From the NCBI RefSeq assembly GCF_002933815.1, contig NZ_BEYR01000001.1, positions 2,101,765-2,165,764 of the forward strand: DNA of 64,000 nucleotides, in the 5' to 3' direction. How positions within the stretch are numbered: the stretch's first letter is position 1; each line of letters starts with the position of its first letter. The notes under the pieces are model-generated. The model did no database searches, was not told where the DNA came from, and saw only the letters and a program-made list of their open reading frames with translations. Of the stretch, positions 26,497 to 34,545 are shown one piece after another. The position numbers were made by a program, and so were the translations under genes. Origin of the DNA: Sphingobacterium sp. HMA12. GTDB taxonomy: Bacteria > Bacteroidota > Bacteroidia > Sphingobacteriales > Sphingobacteriaceae.

Positions 26497-26727
26497 TTAA
26501 TCAATATCCTCTACCTGGACAAACTGCATCGCAAGGCCTTGTTGCTGGCAAATATTTAGAATTGAAAATTCTAAACGGCTGTTAATCTTGACAACAAGTA
26601 AAAATTGCTGGTCATCCAACAATAAATCAATATTCTTGATCTCCGGAAAACGCTGATATAGGAATTGATAGATCTCACTGGCCTTCCATTTCAATTTGCG
26701 GGACAGGGAGTAAACAACTTTGTACAT
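26497..26727 (-). CDS. small ferredoxin-fold-like protein, paralogue of 19248-19487
   Basis: 76 residues, not named. The pattern MYKVVYSL, a helix WKASEIYQFLYQRFP, NIDLLLDD, FLLVVKI, a second helix and MQFVQVED suggests a beta-alpha-beta-beta-alpha-beta fold like HMA domains without a CxxC site. Alignment by eye with the 79-aa product at 19248-19487 shows shared Q-x-L-x4-P-x-I and LxLDD, so the two look paralogous. It is the second gene of an operon with the 97-aa gene 24 bp upstream; a TetR-type operator candidate lies ahead of both (27098-27122). Function unknown. Confidence 0.65.
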   Translation of the reverse strand: MYKVVYSLSRKLKWKASEIYQFLYQRFPEIKNIDLLLDDQQFLLVVKINSRLEFSILNICQQQGLAMQFVQVEDID

Positions 26728-26751
26728 ACTAGATTTGTTTCAATAAACAGT

Positions 26752-27045
26752 TTATTTCAATATCTTAACTGTGATCTGATTCAAGTCACCGATCACGATC
26801 CCTTTATCTTTCAGTTCATTAAAATTGCGCGCCAGTCGCACTTCTTTATTTACACTTTCCAATGCAAGCGCCAATTCATCCAAACGTTCGATTTCACGAT
26901 GTACCAATAAATAACAATCAAACGCTGCATCCAATAAACCGGTAGACTCAGGCTGAATCTTCTCCTCCGTTTCTACCAATACGAGCAGGTATTTCTGTGC
27001 CGTTAACTTTCTGCTCACCTTTCCTATTTTTGCATTTAATATCAT
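26752..27045 (-). CDS. 97-aa conserved-looking protein of unknown function
   Basis: 97 residues, no family recognised. The sequence has a beta-strand-like start (YLLVLVETEEKI), then a long amphipathic helix (AFDCYLLVHREIERLDELALALESV) and an ending (IVIGDLNQITVKILK) that could return to strand. No signal peptide, membrane segment or metal motif. It is the first gene of the two-gene minus-strand unit and its start lies 53 bp downstream of a palindrome matching the tetR operator, so its expression is probably repressed by the neighbouring TetR protein. Its coupling to the 76-aa gene (24-bp gap) suggests the two act together. Confidence 0.6.
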   Translation of the reverse strand: MILNAKIGKVSRKLTAQKYLLVLVETEEKIQPESTGLLDAAFDCYLLVHREIERLDELALALESVNKEVRLARNFNELKDKGIVIGDLNQITVKILK

Positions 27046-27090
27046 GTTATATCGTATCTTTTATTCGGTATTCCTATTGTGTGCGTTAAA

Positions 27091-27112
27091 AACAAAATAG
27101 ACATATTTTGTT
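27091..27112. terminator. 9-bp perfect inverted repeat after the tetR gene
   Basis: AACAAAATA (27091-27099) and TATTTTGTT (27104-27112) flank a 4-nt GACA. Read on the minus strand it is a hairpin followed by a T run (TTTTTA), so it could end the tetR transcript. It also overlaps the operator candidate at 27098-27122, so it may instead be part of a protein site. Confidence 0.4.
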
Positions 27113-27122
27113 TTTTTGTCGA
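27098..27122 (-). promoter_or_regulatory. TetR operator candidate O2 (small-protein operon)
   Basis: TAGACA-N13-TGTCGA, 25 bp, ending 53 bp before the start of the 97-aa gene. Compared with the reverse complement of the site at 27773-27797 it agrees at 21 of 25 positions, including the spacer. Two near-identical 25-bp dyads flanking one tetR gene strongly suggest a shared regulator. Confidence 0.6.
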
Positions 27123-27181
27123 ATCTCTTTGCTAAAAAAGAGCAAATGCTCATCAATTTTAATGTCGGGATATAAAAACAG

Positions 27182-27769
27182 CTATCTTAGCCCTTTTACA
27201 CAAATGCTAGTTAGCCAAGCAAGCCGTGCTTCGAAATCAGGAAACCGGTCAAATAGCAGCACTTCCTGCTCAAAACAACGAGATGTCGTTACTAACATTT
27301 CTGAGAGGAAGATAATATCCTTTTCTTCTAAAAACTGAATTTCTCCTTTTGCAATAGCAATCCCGATCATTTCACGAATCAATTTAATTTCATCATCCAA
27401 CATATAACGTGTCTTGGACACCATTAATGCCGGATCCGACTTCATATCCTCGAAAGCCAAATGAAAACGCTTGGTAATCAAATTAATTTGGCGCAATTTC
27501 GCTCTTAGAAAACCAACCAAATTTTCCTCCAAAGAAGCATCCCGACTATAGCTTTCCTTTGCAATGGTGAATACTTGCTGACATAAACATTCAGCTATCG
27601 CGTCAAAAACATCCATTTTGCTCGTAAAATAGTAATACAAAGTACTACGCCCTTTACCACAGGCTTTAGAAATATCTTGCATTGAAACCCTTGTAAAACC
27701 ATAAGTTTCAAATACTTTCATTGAAGAAAGGATAATTTCTTCCCTAATATTTTCCTGTTGCATTGCCAT
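27182..27769 (-). CDS. TetR-family transcriptional regulator
   Basis: 195 residues from the ATG at 27769; a GTG at 27805 is in frame but would read across the operator palindrome. The N-terminal helix-turn-helix is typical: ILSSMKVFETYGFTRVSMQDISKACGKGRSTLYYYFTSKMDVFDAI (within 1-55 or so). The C-terminal ligand domain is helical and diverse. An operator candidate lies four bases upstream of the start (27773-27797), and a close match lies ahead of the downstream small-protein operon, so it probably represses both. The GNAT gene at 27849 is divergent and may be a third target. Confidence 0.9.
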   Translation of the reverse strand: MAMQQENIREEIILSSMKVFETYGFTRVSMQDISKACGKGRSTLYYYFTSKMDVFDAIAECLCQQVFTIAKESYSRDASLEENLVGFLRAKLRQINLITKRFHLAFEDMKSDPALMVSKTRYMLDDEIKLIREMIGIAIAKGEIQFLEEKDIIFLSEMLVTTSRCFEQEVLLFDRFPDFEARLAWLTSICVKGLR

Positions 27770-27772
27770 TAC

Positions 27773-27797
27773 TCGACAAACATACAAAAAATGTCGA
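27773..27797 (-). promoter_or_regulatory. TetR operator candidate O1 (autoregulation)
   Basis: TCGACA-N13-TGTCGA, a 25-bp dyad with perfect 6-bp half-sites, in the divergent spacer four bases upstream of the tetR start and 51 bp before the + strand GNAT gene. It matches O2 at 27098-27122 in 21 of 25 positions when reversed. Confidence 0.65.
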
Positions 27798-27848
27798 AAA
27801 CTCACATCATCGTTTCTTAATTAAACATATTTTACTATTTTTACCCTC

Positions 27849-28427
27849 ATGATATCGGATATATTCCCAATTCTATCGACTGAACGTATCTATTTGCGTC
27901 AAATTTTACATTCGGATGCCCCGGCGTTATTCTCTTATTTTTCAAAAGATGAAGTAACATTATATTTTGATTTACCAACTTTCCAGCACATGGAAGAGGC
28001 CTATGATTTGGTAAAGACCTGGCAAAAAAATTTTAAACAAAAAGAAGCGATTCGTTGGGCAATTTGTCTGAAGGACAATCCGGATCAGCTCATTGGTTCT
28101 TGCGGTTTTCATAACTTCTCCTCTGAGCACTTTCGTGTAGAAATCGGCTATGAACTTCATCCGGACTTCTGGCAAAAGGGGATTATGACGGAAGCAATTT
28201 CTACCATTATTTCTTACGGATTTGAGGAATATAAGCTCAACCGCATAGAGGCTTTTATCGACCCTGACAACTTGGCCTCCCGTAAGTTGCTTGAAAAAAT
28301 GAACCTTGTTTCAGAAGGAATTCTGCACGACTACTTCTTTGAGAAGGGACGTTTTGTGGATGGTGAAATTTTCGCATTACTTAAAAAGAACTATATCCAA
28401 CCTACTTTCTTTCGCCAGATTGTATAG
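27849..28427 (+). CDS. GNAT N-acetyltransferase (RimJ/RimL-like)
   Basis: 192 residues. The GNAT fold is visible: RIYLRQILHSDAPALFSYFSKDEV at the start, a beta-strand WAICLKDNPDQLIGSCGFH, the acetyl-CoA motif with VEIGYELHPDFWQKGIMTEAISTIISYGFEE, and NRIEAFIDPDNLASRKLLEKMNL. RimJ/RimL-like members acetylate N-termini of ribosomal proteins or small molecules. Its last 37 bases overlap the tail of the convergent DUF6624 gene. It is divergent from tetR with O1 in between, so it may be under TetR control. Confidence 0.9.
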   Translation: MISDIFPILSTERIYLRQILHSDAPALFSYFSKDEVTLYFDLPTFQHMEEAYDLVKTWQKNFKQKEAIRWAICLKDNPDQLIGSCGFHNFSSEHFRVEIGYELHPDFWQKGIMTEAISTIISYGFEEYKLNRIEAFIDPDNLASRKLLEKMNLVSEGILHDYFFEKGRFVDGEIFALLKKNYIQPTFFRQIV

Positions 28428-28954
28428 TCAGGATCCCGCTGATCTAAAATCTTAAGCTCGTCCACATGATACACCGTCTCAAGTTTCCTTTTGGTGAGCT
28501 GAGGCAGATTCATCCCCAAACGCAATTTGTTTAGGTCTTCCTTATTTTCCACAGGATAGATTCCTCCATCCGCGGTTAACTGTGTTCCAAAACGCTGTGG
28601 CTTGCCCTTGAAACACTGTATTCTATCGTATAAATAGGCTATATGGGCCAAATTAATGTCCTTTTTTTCCATGGTCATCAATTGGTAACAATTTTGCATG
28701 AACAAGGGCTCCGATACCGCATGCTGTACAATCAACCAAGCGGCTTCACTAGCCTCTTCGCCAACTTTTGAAATACCGGGATATCCTATCTTGTCAATTA
28801 TTTCGCATAATCGCTTCGCATTAGCGCGATGAACGGCTTCCATTTTCGGATGATAGCCCTTCCCCAGTGCACTTTTTTGGGCTAAATCTTCCCTTAATAG
28901 TCTATCAGCATTTGCTAATTGAATCAATTCCTTTGCAAGCTTTTCGTCTACCAT
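28391..28954 (-). CDS. DUF6624-like protein
   Basis: 187 residues, cytoplasmic (no signal or membrane segment). It resembles DUF6624 by the ADRLLREDLAQKS start, the ANAKRLCEIIDKIGYPG segment, and the late AYLYDRIQCFKGKPQRFGTQLTADGGIYPVENKEDLNKLR motif. The family has no established function that I know of. The gene ends inside the last 37 bases of the convergent GNAT gene, so the 3' ends overlap tail to tail. Confidence 0.75.
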   Translation of the reverse strand: MVDEKLAKELIQLANADRLLREDLAQKSALGKGYHPKMEAVHRANAKRLCEIIDKIGYPGISKVGEEASEAAWLIVQHAVSEPLFMQNCYQLMTMEKKDINLAHIAYLYDRIQCFKGKPQRFGTQLTADGGIYPVENKEDLNKLRLGMNLPQLTKRKLETVYHVDELKILDQRDPDYTIWRKKVGWI

Positions 28955-29046
28955 AAGTACAATTTATCTCTTATATACCAACTTCCTTATACGAATGTTT
29001 TGGTCAAGCGTAAGAAAAATCGACCTTATCATATAGGATATCTGAT

Positions 29047-29889
29047 TTATAATACTTTTGTCATTTCAAGTTGATTAATCTCATTTACCAAGCCTTGCTT
29101 CTCCAGAAATAGTTTCAATTCCTCCGCTTTCGCATCAATGTTATTGAACTGTATTTTTTCTGTTTGCAGCTCATTTCTAAGCGCCTGAAAAAGCTGCTTT
29201 CCCACGCCTTTTCCTCGAAATTCAGGTGCCACGGCTATATGGTAAATTCGTCTGCCTCGAAGATTAAAAAGCATATAACCAACGAGCTTACCTTCAATAT
29301 ATGCAGCCAATGCATTTGGCCGCAGGGTATCCATGCTCTGTGGCGCACTTTGCCAGCTTGGTAAAATATCCCAAAACGATTGGAACAATGTCCATGAAAA
29401 ATCAGATAGCGTCTGGATTGTGGCAACCTGCTCCACTTTTGCGGATTGAATGACACCATTAAAGCATAACAATTTTCTACTGATCAAAAAACCAGTCTTT
29501 TCATAAGCACGAATAGCTGACTGGTTACTTTCTATTGTCTCCAGAACAATACTTTTTATTTGATGTTGGCTCAGCAAAGGCAGTAGATAATCATACATTT
29601 TTCCCACCAGCCCAAGTCCACGGAATTTAGGTAACACACCCGTCCCACCGTTGTAGACAACAGACTGATGATCTAATTCGCGCAGGCCATGCAACATGAA
29701 GGCTACAAGTTCGCCTGCTACGAATGTCCCAACAGACCAAGCGAAGTCGATATCTTCCATTCTGATCTTCTGCCTCAACTGTTCGACATCAAGCTGAAAT
29801 GGAACAATATAATCCACAAAAGCTGCATTAATTGCCTGTAGCAGCTCCGGGAAATCCGATGGTGTTAATTGTCGTATTTTTGTTGACAT
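29047..29889 (-). CDS. tandem-domain GNAT N-acetyltransferase
   Basis: 280 residues, about twice the usual GNAT length: an N-terminal GNAT half (IRQLTPSDFPELLQAI, GVLPKFRGLGLVGKMYDYLLPLL, IESNQSAIRAYEKTGFLISRKL) and a C-terminal half (HIAVAPEFRGKGVGKQLFQALRNEL). Both halves keep an R/QxxGxG/A-type acetyl-CoA loop (RGLGLVG and RGKGVGK). It is cytoplasmic, the substrate unknown. It is followed after 65 bp by the chloramphenicol acetyltransferase-like gene upstream in genome order (transcribed toward it), so several acetyltransferases cluster here. Confidence 0.88.
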   Translation of the reverse strand: MSTKIRQLTPSDFPELLQAINAAFVDYIVPFQLDVEQLRQKIRMEDIDFAWSVGTFVAGELVAFMLHGLRELDHQSVVYNGGTGVLPKFRGLGLVGKMYDYLLPLLSQHQIKSIVLETIESNQSAIRAYEKTGFLISRKLLCFNGVIQSAKVEQVATIQTLSDFSWTLFQSFWDILPSWQSAPQSMDTLRPNALAAYIEGKLVGYMLFNLRGRRIYHIAVAPEFRGKGVGKQLFQALRNELQTEKIQFNNIDAKAEELKLFLEKQGLVNEINQLEMTKVL

Positions 29890-29954
29890 ATCATTGAGCT
29901 ATTACTTGACTCGAAGAGTACAGGAAGATTTTATCGATAACCACGATTCGTTTT

Positions 29955-30626
29955 TTATACTTGAGATTTAATGATTGTTTCAATGTTCTCGCAGTACTCT
30001 TCCAATGTTGCGATCAATTGTGCGACATGAATTCCATCACAGACGGCATGATGCACCTGGATCGCGATGGGCATCAAGATCTCATCAGCTTGTTTTTTAT
30101 ATTTTCCGATGGTAAAAGAAGGGGCAAAATAATCTGTAAAGTCGGCAATATGCAGATTAAAACTATCAAAATTAATCCATGGAATTGCCGAAATATTAAA
30201 ATGATTCTCCGGTGGCTGTTCTGGAAAAAAATGCAGGTTATCTGCGTGTCTTTCTCCTACATCCTTATAATTAGCCATAAACTTCTTAAAATCTTTATCG
30301 TATATGGCCGTTAGGGCAGAAAAAGTTTCTGGTTCCGAATGCAATACGGTATATATGGGATTTACATAATCCCAGACAATGAGCTCCCCCTCCTTCATTG
30401 CCATCTTAAACGCGTCATGCCTGTTTACGGCACGTGTGATGAGGTATATCATGACGGGATAAAATTTATAGCCATTTTCCTTGATAAAAGGAAGCACTTT
30501 GGCGATATCAATTTTCGTTGTCAGGCTAAAGCCGCATTTCATCTGGTTGCGATATACCGCAAAGTGCTCCTTGCGCTTCCAGTCCGCTAAATTAATCTTC
30601 TTATATGCTGATTTTATCTTATTCAT
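29955..30626 (-). CDS. chloramphenicol acetyltransferase-like (CAT type A)
   Basis: 223 residues from ATG at 30626, the usual CAT length; the frame opens further upstream (30710) but the extra 28 residues do not look conserved. The order of motifs fits type A CAT: INLADWKRKEHF at the start, EGELIVWDYVNPIYTV, ISAIPWINFDSFNLHI with the Ser that stabilises the intermediate, and QVHHAVCDGIHVAQLI with the catalytic His. Such enzymes acetylate chloramphenicol with acetyl-CoA. It is a chromosomal-looking copy among other acetyltransferases; whether it gives resistance cannot be told from sequence. Confidence 0.86.
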   Translation of the reverse strand: MNKIKSAYKKINLADWKRKEHFAVYRNQMKCGFSLTTKIDIAKVLPFIKENGYKFYPVMIYLITRAVNRHDAFKMAMKEGELIVWDYVNPIYTVLHSEPETFSALTAIYDKDFKKFMANYKDVGERHADNLHFFPEQPPENHFNISAIPWINFDSFNLHIADFTDYFAPSFTIGKYKKQADEILMPIAIQVHHAVCDGIHVAQLIATLEEYCENIETIIKSQV

Positions 30627-30862
30627 TATTTTTATATTGATCACTTTGTCTGAATCTATTGACTGTGGCGTAAAATCACCAATTTCCATCCAGATTTTCT
30701 TTCCCATCAAAAGGTAACAATTCTTTTAAGGATTTGGAAATTCTATTTTTTTCTTCCATAATTGCTTCGAGGTTATCTTTGGCAAGGGGCACGGTACAAT
30801 TGATTTATGTATTGAGATGCGATATCTATAGGTTTTCTACTTAATCCCTATATTTTCGATAG

Positions 30863-31462
30863 TCATTGCTGTCTCTCCCTGTACCATATCAATGCGTTTC
30901 TTTCCTGCATTTTTAAAAATTCGTCCTTACCCTTGTTATAATCGTTTCCATCAACCCATTCGAGTTGAATTAGGTTTTGTTTGAGCTCCTGATAGCTTTC
31001 TTTGACCTTCGGATGTGCGATTAGATAATCACGAAACGCCATATGTCTTACCCAATCTGCCGAGCCCTTTACAAAAGCATGTAAATGGGCAACGCGAAGA
31101 TTATGATCATGTAAGATCGCCGGTATCTCCTCTCCTATCTTTACAACATCCGGAGCATTAATTTGATATATGGGGTCACGAAGTAAAATAAAAAAACGGC
31201 GTTCCGGCCAATCTTGGTTATATTTTTCGTAATAAACGATATTCGGCAATTTTAGCAAACTGGGCAACCAATCCAAATCCGTTTCATTCGCGACTCCTAA
31301 TTGCATATCAATGATCGGTTTAGCGGACAGACCTTCCACTGCGGTACTGCCAATATGATCAATTCGGGGGTCAAGTGGTTGGAGTATCGCTTGTAGTTCC
31401 AGCTTAATTGACTCAAATTGTTTTTTCCAATTCGGATCGTAGGGTAGAAAAGGTAATCGCAT
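30863..31462 (-). CDS. GrpB family protein
   Basis: 199 residues, matching the GrpB (UPF0157) nucleotidyltransferase-like family. Features are the YDPNWKKQFESIK start, DHIGSTAVEGLSAKPIIDMQLGV with the G-S...D-x-D-like pattern (nucleotidyltransferase-type), HLHAFVKGSADWVRHMAFRDYLIAHP near 130-155, and the late LVEWVDGNDYNKGKDEFL-like segment. Family function is not well established; it is sometimes found fused to dephospho-CoA kinase. Monocistronic and cytoplasmic. Confidence 0.9.
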   Translation of the reverse strand: MRLPFLPYDPNWKKQFESIKLELQAILQPLDPRIDHIGSTAVEGLSAKPIIDMQLGVANETDLDWLPSLLKLPNIVYYEKYNQDWPERRFFILLRDPIYQINAPDVVKIGEEIPAILHDHNLRVAHLHAFVKGSADWVRHMAFRDYLIAHPKVKESYQELKQNLIQLEWVDGNDYNKGKDEFLKMQERNALIWYRERQQ

Positions 31463-31987
31463 TTAAGTAATTGTTTAAAATTCAATAAATAGTTTGTTTG
31501 CCCCAGACTTATTCTTTCCAGTTTCTTAGACTGAAAGCTGTTATTCCGATAGATGAATTTACACCGTTATTACCAATAAAGTTGAAGCCGTGGTCGCTGC
31601 AAGGCGGTAAAGCAAAATTAAAATTTTTCTATTTACAATAAGCATCTATTGTTTTGTCTCATGGGTGCATATGATAAGATTTTACATGCTGAAACTTATT
31701 CTAAGGCGAAAACCAGTTGCGTTACAACGTAATCCATTACAGAAAATGCAGCGATGTAGTTGTTTCTCTACAAGAAAAGATTCATTAATAAAACAACACT
31801 TCTTAAACAAAAAATCCATTTAATTTTGTATCGGAAAACATTTTCTACAATAGATAGCATATTACTGACACAATAAAAATTACACAGGTTTTTTTTAAGA
31901 TTCCCGAATAAGGATTTTACTAAACGCTTTGTATCATATAAAAATACATTAAAAACAAAGAAATCCATTACATAAATATCTAATTAC
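31463..31987. other. 525-bp AT-rich intergenic region
   Basis: AT-rich spacer between GrpB (minus) and the fimbrillin-like gene (+), presumably with both promoters. No supported gene, repeat or strong hairpin was found. The minus-strand frame 31768-31968 is low-complexity and rejected. Confidence 0.5.
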
Positions 31988-33607
31988 ATGAATTTAAAGT
32001 CTTACCGTAATCTGAAAAACATTTTAATGCTAACCTGCATTGTACTAACGGGCTCTGGCCTTTACTCTTGTCAAAAGAGTGGTGAAACTACAGCAATAAC
32101 TGGAGAGACAGTGGTTAAAATCAATCTACAAGGTGTCGAAGCCTATGGTGAAGATGGCAGTAGCACTGTAGGTCAAAAGCAAGGATCTGCTAAAGGATCT
32201 TTAACTTCAAACAATGCCTCGGATGTTCAGGAAATGACCGTGCCTTTTGGTAATGGATGTTCCATTGATGTTGTCCTGACAAACAGTTCGGCAGCAGCTG
32301 TAAAAAAGGGATTAGTTGCCGCATCGAGTCCAAAAGCTGCCGCTGCTCAGGTAAGCGAGAAACCATTGGACAAAGATATCAAATATAAAGTTGTGGTATA
32401 TGACAACCAAGGTAGCTATGTAACAGAAAAAACCTATAGCTATGGTAGTGAATCAACAGCGGCGGGAATTGCGCTGGATGCAGGCAAAACCTATACCTTC
32501 ATTGCGTATTCAATCAATAGCACGAGCACTGTTCCTAATATCAACAACCAAAGCACATTGTCTGCAGCAAGTCTGGACAATATCAGTGGTGATTTAATGG
32601 TTTACACAGGTTCTTTGAAATTGAACACAGGTGTAAACAACTTAAATGTTGTTTTAAAACACCGTTTCAGTCAGATCATTACAACTTTGACAATGGATCC
32701 AAATATGACCGGTGCAATTACAAAACTTGAAAATGCGGTATTCAAACCAAGCTATTCTACGGCAAACTTCAAACTATCGGATGAAGCGCTTACTTACAAT
32801 GCCCTGAATGATGCTGGTGTGCTGGCTCAGTTTCCAGGTTTAGGGAATGGTCTACGTACAGTTGTTAGTACTCCTTCTTTGTTGATTCATCCAGCAACGA
32901 GCAACGGAACACTTAAATTAGGAACCTTGACAATTGACGGCGAGACAAAATCAAACGTCAGCATTCCAAATGTAAAGATCAATCCGGGACAAAAATATGA
33001 CCTCAAACTCAATTTCAAAACTTGTACGCAGAATGTAACTAGTGATGGTTTAAATTGGAGTTATCCTGAAACATCTTCTGGCGGCAAAAAAGGAATTATG
33101 AAAGATGGTACATTCTACGCAAATGGTAGCACAATAGAACGCAGTTTTACTGCACCGGTTGCAAACTATGGTTTTGTCTTTGATATCACTGAACTTGACA
33201 ACGCTTTCAATATGGAAGTAAACGGTGTCAAATTGGCCAAACAGGAAATCCAATTTCAGAATGCAGGCGCTTCTTCAAAACAAAATATTCAATTTGCTGA
33301 TGGAAGTAAATACGAAGGTACGGATGTACAAACCAATAAAAGAGTCGGCAATATCTATGACATGAAAGGTACGGCAACAAAACCATTAATCAAGCTTGTG
33401 ATTAGCAGAACGGGTGAAGTTACGATGTTTGGAAGTAAAACTTCTGGTGGTGAATTGTACCCACTTGTCTTAACCAATGGCAATGCTTTCAATACATTCC
33501 CTTGGAACGGCACACAAAGCAACGCGGTAAAAGTTACCCAACTTGTTGATGGCAGAACTGTAATCAAGGGTATTGGAGCCGGAAAAAAGAAAATACCATG
33601 TAATTAA
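31988..33607 (+). CDS. fimbrillin-like lipoprotein
   Basis: 539 residues with a lipoprotein signal peptide (lipobox LYSC). The mature part is Ser/Thr/Gly/Asn-rich beta-strand material: a first domain with KYKVVVYDNQGSYVTEKTYSYG and ALDAGKTYTFIAYSIN, a second with GVNNLNVVLKHRFSQIITTLTMDP and INPGQKYDLKLNF, which are hallmarks of Mfa/FimA-type fimbrillin families of Bacteroidota. A C-terminal ~190-residue unit (from about residue 355, GGKKGIMKDGTFYANG) is of unclear type. Likely a surface or fimbrial structural lipoprotein. Monocistronic, ending in a strong terminator at 33624. Confidence 0.8.
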   Translation: MNLKSYRNLKNILMLTCIVLTGSGLYSCQKSGETTAITGETVVKINLQGVEAYGEDGSSTVGQKQGSAKGSLTSNNASDVQEMTVPFGNGCSIDVVLTNSSAAAVKKGLVAASSPKAAAAQVSEKPLDKDIKYKVVVYDNQGSYVTEKTYSYGSESTAAGIALDAGKTYTFIAYSINSTSTVPNINNQSTLSAASLDNISGDLMVYTGSLKLNTGVNNLNVVLKHRFSQIITTLTMDPNMTGAITKLENAVFKPSYSTANFKLSDEALTYNALNDAGVLAQFPGLGNGLRTVVSTPSLLIHPATSNGTLKLGTLTIDGETKSNVSIPNVKINPGQKYDLKLNFKTCTQNVTSDGLNWSYPETSSGGKKGIMKDGTFYANGSTIERSFTAPVANYGFVFDITELDNAFNMEVNGVKLAKQEIQFQNAGASSKQNIQFADGSKYEGTDVQTNKRVGNIYDMKGTATKPLIKLVISRTGEVTMFGSKTSGGELYPLVLTNGNAFNTFPWNGTQSNAVKVTQLVDGRTVIKGIGAGKKKIPCN

Positions 33608-33623
33608 TAATCTAGGTATAAAT

Positions 33624-33667
33624 AAAAAGAGAGCCCCCTAAACTAATGTTTAGGGGGCTCTCTTTTT
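33624..33667. terminator. 20-bp perfect bidirectional terminator
   Basis: A perfect 20-bp stem with a TAAT loop, from AAAAAGAGAGCCCCCTAAAC (33624-33643) to its complement ending at 33667, flanked by A and T runs on either side, so it can end transcription on both strands. The stop codon of the minus-strand AraC gene (33666-33668) lies within its arm. Confidence 0.9.
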
Positions 33668-34463
33668 AGGCTCCGGCATCTTTCTGTAAGATTTTGCTAA
33701 GGTGGCTTACGTCTGTCAATCCAAACTCATGTGCAATTTCCTTTAAGATCATCCGCCCTGCAGCGATACGCTGTCGAATAAGCGTATTTCGGTAGCGCAG
33801 AATATATGCCCTTATGGTCATTCCGACATGACGTTTGAAATAGGTTCCCAAATAATCAGGTGAAATATTAAAATGAGGGGCCATGACCTGCGACTTCAAT
33901 AAATTGGGCGTATATATATTTTTATGGATATAACAAAACATCGCTTGTAGTTCGCGGCTTCTAGCCCCACCCACCTGTAATTCAGGCATATTTCTCATCA
34001 GAATCGTAGCAATTCCAAGCAACTGATACCAGATCAAGTCTTGATTGGCAAAAGTATCGTGTTTTAATGAAGCAACGACCTGAAACAATAGACGAACAGT
34101 CAACAGATCAGCAGCGAGTAGCGGAAATCCATGCTGATGGGTCTCCCTGCTTTTTACCAAATACTCCAAGTTTCGGGTTAAAACACCAGAATCGGCTGCA
34201 TGCCAGTGGCTATATGCATCTGTAAATTTTAAAAAAATAAAATGAGTCTCCAGTTTAATCTCAAAATAGTGGTACTCTTCTGGCCCAATAAAGAAAACAG
34301 CCCCGCTTTGGTAAGGAACAGTATGACCATTGATCACATGTGTGCCTCTCCCATGCACAATAAAAATAAACTCGTAGTGATTATGATTATGTTCGGGATG
34401 TATCCATTCAGAGGCTTTAAATTCCGACACCAAAACAGGATCAAATTGTCGATAGCGTTTCAT
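33666..34463 (-). CDS. AraC-family transcriptional regulator with cupin sensing domain
   Basis: 265 residues. The N-terminal ~95 residues form a cupin (ASEWIHPEHNHNHYEFIFIVHGRGTHVINGH), the C-terminal ~95 an AraC HTH pair, of which the second is clear (RMILKEIAHEFGLTDVSHLSKIL). The first helix-turn-helix (LLKSQVMAPHFNISPDYLGTYFKRHVG) is also recognisable. It is divergent from the SDR gene with an 83-bp spacer, so it probably regulates that gene. Its stop codon is inside the terminator arm at 33624-33667. Confidence 0.9.
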   Translation of the reverse strand: MKRYRQFDPVLVSEFKASEWIHPEHNHNHYEFIFIVHGRGTHVINGHTVPYQSGAVFFIGPEEYHYFEIKLETHFIFLKFTDAYSHWHAADSGVLTRNLEYLVKSRETHQHGFPLLAADLLTVRLLFQVVASLKHDTFANQDLIWYQLLGIATILMRNMPELQVGGARSRELQAMFCYIHKNIYTPNLLKSQVMAPHFNISPDYLGTYFKRHVGMTIRAYILRYRNTLIRQRIAAGRMILKEIAHEFGLTDVSHLSKILQKDAGA

Positions 34464-34545
34464 TTAAGAAATGTACAAAATTATAGCCGATTTTTACATC
34501 CCGCCCGATCTGATCAACACTATTTTTGTTTAAAAAGAAATTCAG

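Noticed and set aside
27770..27805. GTG start extending the TetR protein
   Set aside because: It would place the start upstream of the operator dyad and adds non-conserved residues; ATG 27769 is better.
28973..28992. Two TATAC elements upstream of the DUF6624 gene
   Set aside because: Spacing is 15 bp and flanks do not match TTTTATAC; not part of the 21-bp family.
29953..29960. Single TTTTATAC near the end of the CAT-like gene
   Set aside because: No second copy at 21 bp on either side, so it is a chance single match to the LytTR-type element.
31768..31968. 66-codon minus-strand frame in the gap before the fimbrillin-like gene
   Set aside because: Low-complexity, AT-driven composition and no motif or start context.
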